From positions 22,669,090 to 22,733,089 of the forward strand of contig NC_083638.1 in assembly GCF_963576545.1 (NCBI RefSeq): 64,000 bases of DNA, read 5' to 3'. This DNA comes from Limanda limanda (taxonomy: Eukaryota; Chordata; Actinopteri; Pleuronectiformes; Pleuronectidae). Position numbers and translations under genes: made by a program. The first letter of the stretch is position 1. Each line of letters starts with the position of its first letter. The notes below the pieces were generated by a model. That model saw only the letters and a list, made by a program, of their open reading frames with translations. It was not told the origin of the DNA and did no database searches. Positions 1 through 31,876 of the stretch are shown piece after piece.

Positions 1-560
1 AATGGATTGTGGAGCTGCCAGTCTGCAGTTAATAAAGCCGAATTACTTCCTGCCTATGCTAACCAGCTGTCTCTTGAACTGCTGGTGCTGACTGACACCT
101 GGATCAAACCAGATAATACTGATACCCTGTGATCTATGCTTCTCTGACCATGCTGTATTCATCTCCTGCTCATGCTGCTTTGCAACATAAGAAGGCCTTC
201 TACCCAACCCAATGCCTGTTACGGGGCCATGGATATGTCCAGCCTCAACTATTGCAATGCCCTTCTGGTCGGCCTTCGTTCAGGCACAGTGAAACCCTTA
301 CAGACTGCTGAATGTGGAGTCTTCAATCATCAAAAAACCTCCACTGTTCTCAATGGTGTAACAAGCTATGAAAACCATTAGTAGGGACGTAATTCTCTAC
401 CTTTCATATACTCTCAAAGACTCATCTGTTCAGAGAGTGCCTCCTCTCCTAACACCCTCACTAGCACGTACTGTGCACCTTTCAACAGATCTTAGAACAG
501 ATTGAGCCCTTACTACATTACTTAGTTCATTGTGTCTGTACTATACTGTGCTGAAGCTTT
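1..560 (+). mobile_element. L2/Maui-type LINE remnant, internally deleted
   Basis: Frame 1 at bases 1-132 reads like the start of a LINE endonuclease domain (GLWSCQSAVNKAELL, then VLTDTWIKPDNTDTL) before a stop. From about 228 a second block reads MSSLNYCNALLVGL then KPLQ, resembling the end of an L2 reverse transcriptase (SRLDYCNALL...KPLQ in relatives). The polymerase core between them is missing. The block from about 400 to 530 resembles the 3' coding tail. It lies in the last aqp9 intron in the opposite orientation to the gene. The right boundary is approximate. Confidence 0.65.
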
Positions 561-1306
561 GGAGAGGCAGCACGTGAGCAAAAGAGGCTTTGATTTGCTG
601 AGTAAAGCAGAAAAAACTTTCACCATCTGTGAAAATTAAAAGCCTCTAATCAAGATGCTTCAACAAAATGATTGAAGAATGATATTTTAGCATTGCACAG
701 GTTATAGAGGGATAAAACAAGCTTGCTTGTCAAGCCTATATATGTTTTTAGAAGTATCCTGTATAAGTATTGCATTTCAAATGTTCTGTTGTGAGCCACT
801 GAGTTTATGTACCTGAGAGTGACAGCTTTGTTTGCACTCTTGACAAAGTCCAACGTGAAAGTGAGACAGGGTCTGCTCTTTTGTCTCCAACGTGCAGACA
901 GTATCTCAAATGAAGCAATTTGTTAACATTAATCCCAGAGCCCTTTTTCAAAATGCAGTGAATATATGCATGGTCTTTGAAATATTCATTCTGTTTGTCA
1001 GGAGAACAGGGAGGGAGCTACGAACGCTTCATGAAAGTGCAGCCACTTGATTAAACTTGGAGTTTCTTACATCACACATCGAGAGTGTCTCAGGAACTGG
1101 TGAGAGTAAGAGCAGCAATACTTAATGGACCAGTGGCTTTCTCAGTAAAGCAGCTTGGAAAAAAAGTTTCTTCTACTTTTATTTCTGATAATAATCCCAA
1201 CATAGCTCTGGATAGTAAACATTTAGGGTTTATAATTACACATTTTAAACACTGTACTTTAAAAATGATATCAGGAACCTTTTTGTCACTGCATCATTCA
1301 AATTAC
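561..1306. other. Right part of aqp9 intron 5, no gene seen
   Basis: AT-rich intronic sequence between the LINE remnant and exon 5. I searched the minus strand for a final aquaglyceroporin exon (a helix with WIP/VGP-like motifs) and saw none. Confidence 0.7.
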
Positions 1307-1521
1307 CTGAACACATCCGAGCCCCAGCCGGCCACAGCTGTGAAGACCCGTGGGCCGAAGTCTCGGGCTGGATTGAGGGCATAGCCGCAGTTCAGTCCCA
1401 TGGCCACTCCGATGCCCATGATGACCCAGCCGATGAGCAGAGGCTGCAGGCCTTCTGGCACACGGGTGTACTTGTCAGTGATGACCAGGATGCACAGGAC
1501 CAGAATGCCAGCTGAGAAAAC
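1307..1521 (-). CDS. aqp9: aqp9 coding exon 5, second NPA box
   Basis: Starts [13 protein letters not shown] after a TTTTTAAG acceptor. An alternative AG ten bases into the exon (CTCAG) would break the frame. It contains [17 protein letters not shown] and ends GWGSDVF plus two bases before GTAATT. It is 215 nt, one codon shorter than my recollection of the human exon; the missing codon is in the loop before PEGLQP. Confidence 0.92.
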
Positions 1522-4500
1522 CTTAAAAACAAAAGTATCAGGATATTACAATGAAAACATCTTTTCCCTGTTATCTGGTTTAAACCTTTAATGAGGCTTC
1601 CCCTTTACCCTGGTTTATGTCTGGATAAAGCAGTGTTTCTATATAGGTCCATCAAAAAATCACTCCTGGTTGAGATGACTGTTACTCTTACAGTTAATTA
1701 TAAATGTTTCTAATGGTGTTGCTGCTTTGTTTAAATCGGTAATGCTTGTAAACATGCAGAAATAATGGCTTTTCGAAAATATAATCACTTGGGAAACTTA
1801 TAACACAAACTTAATCTACCTAAAAGGTATATTATCAACAAAAAAAGAAAGAGAAACAACAGATTAGAGCTTTTATATCCTCCTGCCTTCACTAATACAC
1901 AAACTGACATGTACTCTCATGCAGATGGAGGTTATTCTCAGCATCTGAGCAGAATTGTTCATACATCAGCAAACAACTGTGTCCATTTAAGCTTAGATTC
2001 ATTCATGAATGCACAAAATGCAAGCTCACATCGTAGACTCTATATAGGCTCGTATGCATCTCTGTATGCTCCAGTGACTTCCACATACAAAGAATCATGA
2101 TGGAAAAATTCTGCCATCCCACTGACATCAATAATTCCGTTAGAAGGGGTAAAAACCCTGCAATGCTGAATATGAGATTCAAAACGAAAAAAGAAAAGAA
2201 AAATACTCTCACGTCGTCAGGCAGTTTGTTTAAAGCATATAAATTGTAGAAATATCAATTAAAAACGAGTCTTTAACCCTTACCTGATCCACAAACCCAT
2301 TTAGGTGGAAGAGATGTTGTGCAGGATAAGTTGAAAAGATGTTTGCCGTGGCATTGGGCCCAGTAACCAACAGTTGCCCACTGCTGAAGTCCATCAAAGC
2401 ATCTGAGGAAAATAACATACAATAAAAATAAACTGTGTATTCATTTTATTACTGAAAAGCTGTTTTTGTGTAACCAAATCATAAAAAAGACAGGATTCAA
2501 ATATTGGTTAAATTCATAAGGAGGTTAACTAGATAATCTGGATCCTGACCTGGATATCCTGCCTTCTGAGACAGTTTGTTCACACCTACCATAGTACAAC
2601 ACATAGACCCCACAGGCTCCAATGAAAGCCCCCAGGAACTGAGCCACCATGTACACAGGGAGCTTCTTCAGTGGCAGCTTCCCCAGGATCACCATGGCCA
2701 GAGTGACTGCCGGGTTCACGTGGCCTCCTACAACAAAGCAAGGAAACAGGTGGACACAAGTAACACAAAGCTTGATATACACCATCTTGTCATGCACGCA
2801 GTGGTCCTCAACAAGACCCCCCAGATGTGTTCAATGATGTCAATATAGCTGCTGATTACTGATTAACTCAATCCGTTGACAAAGGAAAAAAGTTAAAACA
2901 TTTGTGTCCGAGCTCATTCGAAATACTTAGCCAAGTTTTTTTTTTACAGTCAATATAAGTGGAGTTCAGTGGAATACACATTCAGTGACAGACTGATCAT
3001 TTGGTGCTTAAATTAAACCCCTCAAATGTTCATTCAGTCAAACATCTCCATGAATTTCAAAACAAAGGGCCCTGGGTTTTTGGGCCCTCAGAGTCGGCCT
3101 GTTTTCCTATGTTCTACATCGTCTTAAACAGGCGTGTGTGGACACATTCCAGCCAATTGTTTCTGGGCGGGGGTGGTAGTGTGGGGTCATTTATTTAACA
3201 CTCTGGGATCTTGGCTTTGACCTCACTGTGGTCACACCACTGGGGGTATCAGCCATGCGCCCATTGTTAATCTCCCCGTCCTGTTCACAAACACTGTCCA
3301 CGACAACCAGCCAGACCTGCCGATTTCAATTGCATCTGACATAATGAGCTTGAATCTGCTTAAGGCACACGTAGACTGCAGGTCATTAGAGTGACCACGA
3401 TGTGTCACACTTACGGAACAATGTCATCTAAAATCTGAGACTACAAAGTGAAAACAATTGTGTTTTCTTCTCCTATGGGGCCATCCTGCCAGGCGAGCCT
3501 AGAAAGCCAGGCTTGTCACACCTGACCCCCCTCCTCTCCAGAGACCCATGCCCCAGTAAAGCTCATTAGTCCAATACCTATGATCATCTTCAGACATGTC
3601 TTTGGACAGAAGCTTCCCACTGAGCTGTGGACCCCGGGGCTGAATGGCCCAGTCATGCAGAAAAAGCTCTCCATATATTACCCTCCGTGTCCTCAGGCTT
3701 TTTCTACTCTTCTTCTGAAGCTTTACAACTCCTCTCATTAAACATCGCACAAGTTCCATTGGAACGTGGGTCAGAATAAAAGACCGAAACGTGACAAACA
3801 ACAACAAAAGCATGTGCAGGTTGTTTCCTTCAAACCCATATTCCTCATGAATAATATTAAGTCTCAAAGACAAACCACATTAGCCTCTCAATCTTCTGAT
3901 GCACTAAAACATACACAGAAAGAACCTTGCCATCATGGGACTGATGAGTTCAAATCTGACGTGTCTTATTTGCCGTTTTTCTTCTATGAGAAGATCAACA
4001 TCAGTATCATATTTGTCTGTTAAATATATGGTTATAAAGTTAGCTTACCTTAGCTTTAAGAAAACTTAAGGAAAAGGCTAACCTGTCCAGAGGTGACACT
4101 TGGGCAGTAAAACAATAACAATAGTTATTGTAATATAATTTTCATTTATAGCAATATTAAAAAGGTTCAATATACATCTATAGAATGCTGATTCATTGTG
4201 CAAGCAAAGTGAGGAGGTAAAACACACATGTCATCGACTTCAGATTTGTAAAATGTTTAGCTGTTTATCAAGTGTATGTCTCTGCTTATAGAAGAGTTTA
4301 AAACCACAACCTTCACTCAGGAGCAAAATTCCTATTTCAAATTTTACCAAAAAAAAAAAAGGAATCAACATTAACTGATATGACAATCTTTTTTTAATAT
4401 CATTTTGCCCACATCATCCACCTATCTATCCATCCAAGATCTGAAGTGCTAAAACAACAAATTTGCATTTTTATCTGCTGTACTATTTCTTGCCTGGGAC

Positions 4501-4820
4501 CAGTAATATCACATTTAAACGATCTCTTCTGTCTGTTTCCGATGATTATTTCCCCATCCCAAATATGCAGGAAATGACCATAAAGAGAACTTGTGGAGTC
4601 CGTACAATGTAACCCTTGACGTGCTGAATCCCTCAATTACTGTTTAATGGACAGTCAACATGAGAAGCATGTGACATTCAACAACTCTTCCCTCGTATCC
4701 ATATCACTGCTGGCAAACTGCAGCAGGCTCTTCTTACTATAATCCTGGACGAATGCCGCAGATAAAGTCCCATTTGGACACAATATCTCCACACAGGCAC
4801 CCACCCACCCACACACACAC

Positions 4821-4885
<65 letters not shown>

Positions 4886-4904
4886 CACGCACGCACGCAC
4901 ACGC

Positions 4905-4953
<49 letters not shown>

Positions 4954-4956
4954 CAC

Positions 4957-5023
<67 letters not shown>

Positions 5024-6002
5024 GTGGTCAGACAGAAAAAGGCGTTTTTCAAAAAAGTGTTCAATGCGTGAATGATAATGAAACGTATAGATGGTTCCGT
5101 CTGAACTAAGATGTGGATATATATCACTCGACTGTTACCTGACACTGATGCTGCCATGTAGATGCCCATCGTGACTCCCACGGCAAAGCCTATGTGGATG
5201 GTCAAGGCCCCCCCGAGAGCCCCTCTACTGAGCACCACCTGGGCCACTGAACCACATCCAAAGAGCTGGGACACAGACAAAAAGAAAAAGGGAAAAAAAC
5301 ACAAAGGATTGAGGAGGAACGAGACATTGCTTTTAATTATTCCAATTATACACACCATTAACACTAGCCCTCTTGTCCAGCAACAGCCTCTGACTGCCAC
5401 AGACAATTTGTCCAACTTGAAAAATAATTAATCCCCCCATTTATTAGTTAAAAAGGAAGAAGCAATTTAGAGATGAGAGCAGTCATCCAAGAGTAAAAAG
5501 GGCTGCATCCCTCCTCTGATGTGGCAGGTGGGGATCATGGAAAACCAACAACTGTGAAACAGAGACATCTCTCCCAAGAAAACAGAGAAAAAAACATTTA
5601 AATTTTTTTTTTCTTACTCTTAGTCCTCTAATGAGCTTAACTGAGAGGAAATTACTTAATGCATCTACAACAACCCAGTTCTGGTTTAACAGTTCACTTT
5701 TGGATGAGGAATAAAGACGAGTCACATCTTGTTAAGATTTCCTTCAGCTCTCTGACATGTGAGCCCATCAAAGAGAGACTTAATTCTGCTAATAGAGACA
5801 CATGAGAGACAGCAGTCCCGGTTTGACACCTTATTAGCATAGTGGTTCCCAGCCTCCGAGCGGCGCTGGGATCTGGGTGACAGGTGCAGAGGGAGGTACT
5901 CACTACCAGGACAAATGTCCCAAGACACTCCACCAGGAACTCCCTCAAGATGTCCATCCTCAGGCGACACATCTCCCTCAGCTTCCTCTTGTTCTCGCCT
6001 TT

Positions 6003-6005
<3 letters not shown>
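1307..6005 (-). CDS. aqp9: Aquaglyceroporin, AQP9-like (partial, exons 1-5 of about 6)
   Basis: Multi-pass plasma-membrane channel; the family passes glycerol, urea and other small neutral solutes as well as water. Coding exons read on the minus strand are 6005-5904, 5265-5139, 2727-2590, 2402-2284 and 1521-1307 (102, 127, 138, 119 and 215 nt). They join in frame with GT-AG junctions to give 233 residues plus two bases. The first NPA box is residues 81-83 (GGHVNPAV). The second is 212-214, followed by R215 and the D216 typical of glycerol-transporting members (ALNPARD). An NAT glycosylation sequon lies in exon 4. Middle exon sizes are those of the AQP3/7/9/10 group. The last exon (final membrane helix and tail) was not found in 1-1306, so it probably lies left of the window. 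The AQP9 assignment rests on similarity recalled from human AQP9 and on the neighbouring aldh1a2. Whether this is aqp9a or aqp9b cannot be settled here. Confidence 0.88.
2284..2402 (-). CDS. aqp9: aqp9 coding exon 4
   Basis: Encodes the extracellular loop with the NAT sequon ([14 protein letters not shown]) and ends FVDQ before GTAAGG. It is 119 nt and restores phase 0. Confidence 0.92.
2590..2727 (-). CDS. aqp9: aqp9 coding exon 3, first NPA box
   Basis: Reads [17 protein letters not shown] at its start after a TTGTTGTAG acceptor and ends at YYG before GTAGGT. It carries the first NPA half-helix and helix 3 (138 nt). Confidence 0.94.
2728..5138 (-). other. aqp9 intron 2
   Basis: A 2.4-kb intron. 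Positions 3100-3620 are less AT-rich and could hold regulatory sequence, but no specific element was recognised. The right part carries the CA-repeat block at 4809-5020. Confidence 0.7.
4809..5020. repeat. (CA)n microsatellite, interrupted
   Basis: About 210 bp of CA dinucleotides with TATATA, GCACG and AAAC interruptions, in aqp9 intron 2. Open frames through it are artefacts. Confidence 0.97.
5139..5265 (-). CDS. aqp9: aqp9 coding exon 2 (residues 35-76 plus one base)
   Basis: Begins [13 protein letters not shown] after a TGTCCCAG acceptor and ends in the VSG codon before GTAACA. It encodes the end of helix 1 and helix 2. Its 127-nt length and phase match the aquaglyceroporin pattern. Confidence 0.92.
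5904..6005 (-). CDS. aqp9: aqp9 coding exon 1 (residues 1-34)
   Basis: Encodes the cytosolic N-terminus and the start of helix 1, ending LGTFVLV. The donor reads GTA|GTGAGT. I chose the ATG at 6005 because it gives an N-terminus close to human AQP9 in length and has A at -3. An in-frame ATG at 6083 would add 26 residues that include ten consecutive Thr encoded by a CAA-type (ACA-frame) repeat. Confidence 0.88.

Positions 6006-6037
<32 letters not shown>
6006..6037 (-). repeat. (CAA)n repeat abutting the aqp9 start codon
   Basis: About ten TTG units on the plus strand (CAA on the mRNA strand), directly 5' of the ATG at 6005. It is either leader sequence or, if translation begins at 6083, a ten-residue Thr run. 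Confidence 0.9.
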
Positions 6038-6205
6038 TTTTGTTGTCTGGATCTCCTTGATGTTCTTCCTCCGACCAGAACAAACAGATAAACTCTACTC
6101 TCTCTGGATGACAGTCGGTTGCCGCCTCCTTGCTCTTCAGCTGCAGCGCGTTAAGCTCTCTGCGATCGATTCCCTCTCTAACCGCCAGGGGTCAACTTTT
6201 CATCA

Positions 6206-6227
6206 CATATAGAGAGGTCAAAGTCTG
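6206..6227 (-). promoter_or_regulatory. Candidate aqp9 core promoter with TATA-like and HNF4-like sites
   Basis: On the minus strand TATATG (6211-6206) lies about 200 bp upstream of the ATG. Overlapping upstream, 6215-6227 reads AGGTCAAAGTCTG on the plus strand, close to an HNF4/nuclear-receptor DR1 element with core CAAAGTC. A second GGGGTCA half-site starts near 6188. AQP9 is a liver solute channel in mammals, so HNF4-type input is plausible. Motif match only; no transcript evidence. Confidence 0.35.
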
Positions 6228-7440
6228 CTGTACCATGTTTGCTTTGAAACTACGTATTCCTTATTTGTTATATAGGAGAAGGCCCCTTTGATGACATACA
6301 AGAGCAGTCCTCTGTGACATCAAATATCCGCCTATAATTTATCAAAGAAGCCTTCTTCATTTAGGAAAGCTGAATTCCAAGACACACCCAAAACTCCAGC
6401 TTGATCCTGTGTAGAACAAACTCTAGGTCCTCAGCATCACAGATTTCAGATCCAGAATCAGGACATAGAATTGCCTCCTCATTTTCCTCATCCAGTATAT
6501 TTATGAACATGTCAACCATTAATCTGAAATGATTGACCAGCCGTACTAACACTTTGGATAAAGAAAATCAAAAGCATATTTTCAAATGCATATCAATCAG
6601 TCTATTAAGTATATACTGTTCTATTTCAAGTTTTAATTTGTTGGCCTAGCTATAATTAGCTAGCCACAAAAGAAGCTAGCTAGCTAACAGCTAGTTAGTA
6701 TTGTACACATTTCTCTTTCTCCCTATGAATTGTAAAATAAAACGTACATGCATCAGATGTGAAAAAGCAGCTGTGTGAAATGAATGGTAGGTGTTCCTTC
6801 ATGAATACTTACTGTATATGTGTGTAAAAGTGATTTGAAATACAACATTATTTTGTTAATAAAGTAAGAAAGGAAAAGGGAAAAACCTAATTTGTCGTAA
6901 TCAAAAACAAGATATTTAATGAATACTTAGAATATGATTTTTTTTAAATACCTTTAATTCAAAAATATAGTAAAGAAACACTCTTATTTTATTAAATAAA
7001 ATAACACAGGTAAAGAATACACACGAACATGTCACCACCACATTGATGAATATATTTAATATATAAATAGATTTTATGAAGGAGGTCTGATCCAGAGTTA
7101 AACCACACATTTTCCTACCAAATATCATCAACACAAATACACATAGATTAGTAGCTTCAAGCTACCTCCACACTTAAGGAAAACAACTTGAGAGAAGAGA
7201 ATCTTACCTAAAAGTGAACTTATGGACATATACCTGCATGTGGGTTTGTTTGTTATTATTATTGATTATATAACAATATGAAAATATCTATAACTCACTT
7301 TTGTTTGAGTCAGTTTTGAAATTATTTTAAATTCGTAAAATGAACTCTTAAGTAGTGTGTGTCAGTGTGTGTGTGAGTGTGTGAGTATGTGTGAGCGATA
7401 GAGAGAGAGCGGTTTTGACTGCCAAGTATGTGATGTGCTG

Positions 7441-8085
7441 TCACAATAACAGTCACAAACAATGGGACAATAATATATATTGTAACATGATCAACTTAGT
7501 GCCATCTCCATTTGTTCACTTGTTTTCTTTAAATAGAACATTTTAATTTTAATATTATCTTTGAGCGTTGGCAACAATGTCATGCCAAAAAAACTTTTTG
7601 AATTGAACATTTTCAATCGCGAAAGACAGAGAGAGTAGTTTAACAGAAACATTTGTAATTTCAATCACAATAAAAGACCCAAACAGTGGCACACAGATTA
7701 AAATCAGTAATTCTGTTATATTATAGATTGTAACATGAATAACTCAGTGCCATCTCAATTTTCTCACTTGTTTATGTATTGTTTTTTATAAATAACATTT
7801 TCAAATGTTAAATGTGAATGTTTGATTGTCTTTGATATTGTATTTGAGCGTTGGCAACACATGTGAATGTCATTCCAATAAAGCTTATTAAAATGAAAAC
7901 CTTTAAAGGCTCAAACAGGCACAAATCAATTCAAAGGTTGTATCTGCTGTTGATCAACTTAATACCTTAAAAATGCAGCTGTCTTATTTGTTTTTTTACA
8001 TCCATATTGTGAATTTCAATATGTGTCTTTGGTTGCCTTTAATATTGTATCGTGCTCTGGCGTCACATATCTTAATCATAACATC
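7441..8085. repeat. Degenerate tandem triplication, units about 210-280 bp
   Basis: Three diverged copies line up by shared words. AACATGATCAACTTAGTGCC (7483-7502) matches AACATGAATAACTCAGTGCC (7731-7750), and GATCAACTTA recurs at 7952. TTTGAGCGTTGGCAACA occurs at about 7560 and 7842, with a weaker CTCTGGCGTCACA near 8055. Heavy decay suggests an old duplication. Confidence 0.7.
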
Positions 8086-8129
8086 TAAAAAAATTATTCA
8101 AATCGAGGGCCATCGAGTCAGAGGAGTCT

Positions 8130-8440
8130 GTGCCCACATCCTCCAACAGGGGGCGCTCGGTGTATGCACTTTGAACGCGGTCGCCTGCTGCAGTCTGTCA
8201 CATCGCGGTGCGCCCGGCCCCGGTGCGTCTTATCTCCCGTTCGCTGGGCTCTGTGAAACGGTGAAGGCGACAGGCCCGAGGACGGGATGTTTTCACTGCA
8301 TTCATCAATGTCAGCGCTGCGGGCTTTGATGTGAACCAGACACTTGGAGAGTGTCGCCCATGCTGTGAAGAAAGGCCGATGTGCTGATGGAGAGAAAGCA
8401 TCCTCCGGGGATTTGCAAATGATGGGGCCCGCATCTGTCT
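8130..8440. promoter_or_regulatory. CpG-rich block with CTCF-like site
   Basis: A sharply GC- and CpG-rich stretch inside AT-rich spacer. It opens with CCAACAGGGGGCGCT (8143-8157), matching the CTCF core pattern CCA-x-[CT]-AGGGGGCGC. Its position between two divergent genes would suit an insulator or a distal promoter. Motif evidence only. Confidence 0.45.
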
Positions 8441-8594
8441 CCTCGCTCCTTTGTCCTGTCAAGAGGCTCAGATTATGAGATCTAACATTTAAAGGGCCTG
8501 GAATGATCAATAAACCTGATCTTGAATAAAACTATTTAACTCTGGATGCATCACAAATAAACTCCTGCATGCTGCGGTGGTTTCATGAATGGGG

Positions 8595-8647
<53 letters not shown>
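8595..8647. repeat. (GT)n microsatellite
   Basis: About 26 TG units upstream of aldh1a2. Confidence 0.95.
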
Positions 8648-10545
8648 GTGGATATGCTCTAATTCCCTCATCTAGGTTTGTGAGACAGGCTCTCTCAAGG
8701 CTAATTGGCGGATGTTTATTGGGGTTGTTTAAAGGAGGCGCTGGAAGGAATTATCACCTGCAGGACAAATCTCTGCCAACAACACCACAGCAAGTGGCTG
8801 CAAAGGCCGCAGCCCGCATTTGCATAACATCTTAGAGCTTCGGGAGACGGTGTTCAGCAAATAAAGAGCGCAGGGTGATGGTGAGCGCAGGGAAGCAGTT
8901 TGACACCTTTATGTCACTTAGGAAATAGTTAATGATGCAGCAAGAATGTGAGCTGATTTATTCAATGAAGTTTGCTTTTAAGTGTCTGTGTGAGAGAGGT
9001 TGTTAAAGCTACGGTGTCCAAGGTTAAACAAAATGAAAGTGTCAGGACAAGTCTGCAAAGGGCTCAAGAAGAAATGGGAACTTTTTGGAAATGCATGAAA
9101 GTCGGGGAAAACTCCGCAGAGGAAGATCTTGTTAGGAAAAGCTCCAGAATCTGCTCAATGGGAAAATGTACAGACTTTTCTTTTTGGTTTCACTATCACT
9201 ACAGGCCTGCTCTCTGGAGCTGTGGTTTGTTTAACTCATAAACACTTCTGCAGAATGGGCCCTTTGTTTTTTGTACTCGGAGTCAGAGTCAAAGAAGAAA
9301 ATCTAATAAACATGCTGGATTATATCACTTGTATGGCGTTTTATACTAACTTATATTACTTTATACTGAGAGAAGACCATCTGGATTTACCTAAAGAGTT
9401 GGGAAGCATATTAAAAGATTTTTATTTTCAATTGCAACTTTTGATACACTAATGCAAAATGGATCATGTGTAAGTCTATACTAGAAGCCAAATAGAGGAG
9501 AGTAGAAACCAGATCTACATGCTGAATTATTATTGTTGTATACGTTGTAGCTGTTGGGTTAAAGATAATATACCATTTATACAATTAACACTTGCAAACT
9601 CCTTCGGTGAATCAGTATGTTGTGATAATTTAATGAGAAGTGCAATGTGTTCACTATTGAGTTAGCGTAGAAAGCTAATTATATACACAACAATAATCAT
9701 TTCACATTGTGGCAACTTATAAACATTTCTCCAAAAAAAGCTCCTGTGTTATAAAGCCTATACACTACAGACGACAAATGAGGCAGCAAATCTAATTATT
9801 ATTGTTATATATATTGTTGAGTTCACATTATATTAGATTAAGACATGACCAGATTCTTATGGAGACCCTGGAGGTTGTGGTGATCTTGTGAGCAGATGAG
9901 AAGTGTATTGGTATGTATGGATGTGCAAATATGAATATGTCTACACGTGGTCATGTATAAGTTCATGTTTGTGCACGTTTTGTTTATTACAGTTTCAATC
10001 TACTACTTTTTTAAGCAGTATTTATTTTAGGTGTGTATGTCTAAGTTCATGTTCCATGATCCACCCACTGGTTGATGTTATAGAAAATTAATATTAATTA
10101 ATGAATAATGTCATTCATGCTACTGGAAATACTTTAATAAGACTAGGAGGAGTTAGTGTAAAAAGTTATAATACGTAACAATTCATTTTGGTTTTTCTTC
10201 TGCGTACTTCAACCTCTACTTGGAGCCACATGTGGGAAACAGAAATAATAAGTTGGTTTGTTATTTGCTGGGGTCAGTTTATATACCTGGGCCCATATTG
10301 AACACTTCTGAACTGGGTCAGTGTGGTGGGTTTAGGTTGTGAGCAGTGAAATGTGTTCAACTGGGAGTTAGTGCAGAGAGCAGTCAGCTGTTGGTTGTAG
10401 TGGAAGAAAGTGGGGAGTGCATGGGGAGTGGGAGGTGGGTGGGGTGGACGTGTTTCTCCTCCTCAACACGCAAAGGCTGAGGTCGTTTATGTAAATGCGT
10501 GAATTTAATTTCCAAAGAGGACGGCCCTGGTTCTCCCCTTCCTGC

Positions 10546-10583
10546 CCAATGAGAGCGGAGCGCGGCCGACACCTGGCTATAAA
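10546..10583 (+). promoter_or_regulatory. aldh1a2: aldh1a2 core promoter: CCAAT and TATA boxes
   Basis: CCAAT at 10546-10550 and TATAAA at 10578-10583 sit in a GC-rich patch about 140 bp before the start codon. This predicts transcription from about 10608-10615 and a short 5' UTR of roughly 110 nt rich in GACAGAGA. Confidence 0.75.
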
Positions 10584-10723
10584 TCCAGGAAGGAGACCGA
10601 AGTCCTGATCAGAAATCTGCACGAAGGTCCCAGCAGCGCGTCTCAGCAGGCTCCAGAGAGAGACAGAGAGGGACAGAGACAGGGACAGAGATTGATAGAC
10701 AGAGAGACGGACAGACGGACGTG

Positions 10724-31876
<21,153 letters not shown>

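Larger units (their letters stand above)
6214..10577. other. Head-to-head intergenic spacer between aqp9 and aldh1a2
   Basis: No coding sequence recognised. It holds an AGCT-rich palindromic stretch near 6650-6700, GT-rich sequence at 7357-7409, a degenerate tandem triplication at 7441-8085, a CpG-rich block at 8130-8440, a GT microsatellite at 8595-8647, and an exact ATTTGCAT octamer at 8818-8825 in a less AT-rich patch (8660-8890). Positions 8900-10300 are AT-rich with nothing recognisable. Confidence 0.7.

Noticed and set aside
1..1306. Final aqp9 exon inside the window
   Set aside because: No minus-strand sequence resembling the last aquaglyceroporin helix or tail was found; it presumably lies left of position 1.
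4655..5415. Long open frames rich in Val-Cys or His-Thr over 4800-5020
   Set aside because: They are translations of a CA/GT microsatellite; only 5139-5265 minus is real coding sequence (aqp9 exon 2).
10721..10723. GTG codon directly before the aldh1a2 ATG as an alternative start
   Set aside because: The ATG at 10724 gives the exact vertebrate N-terminus MTSSKIE; the GTG is 5' UTR.
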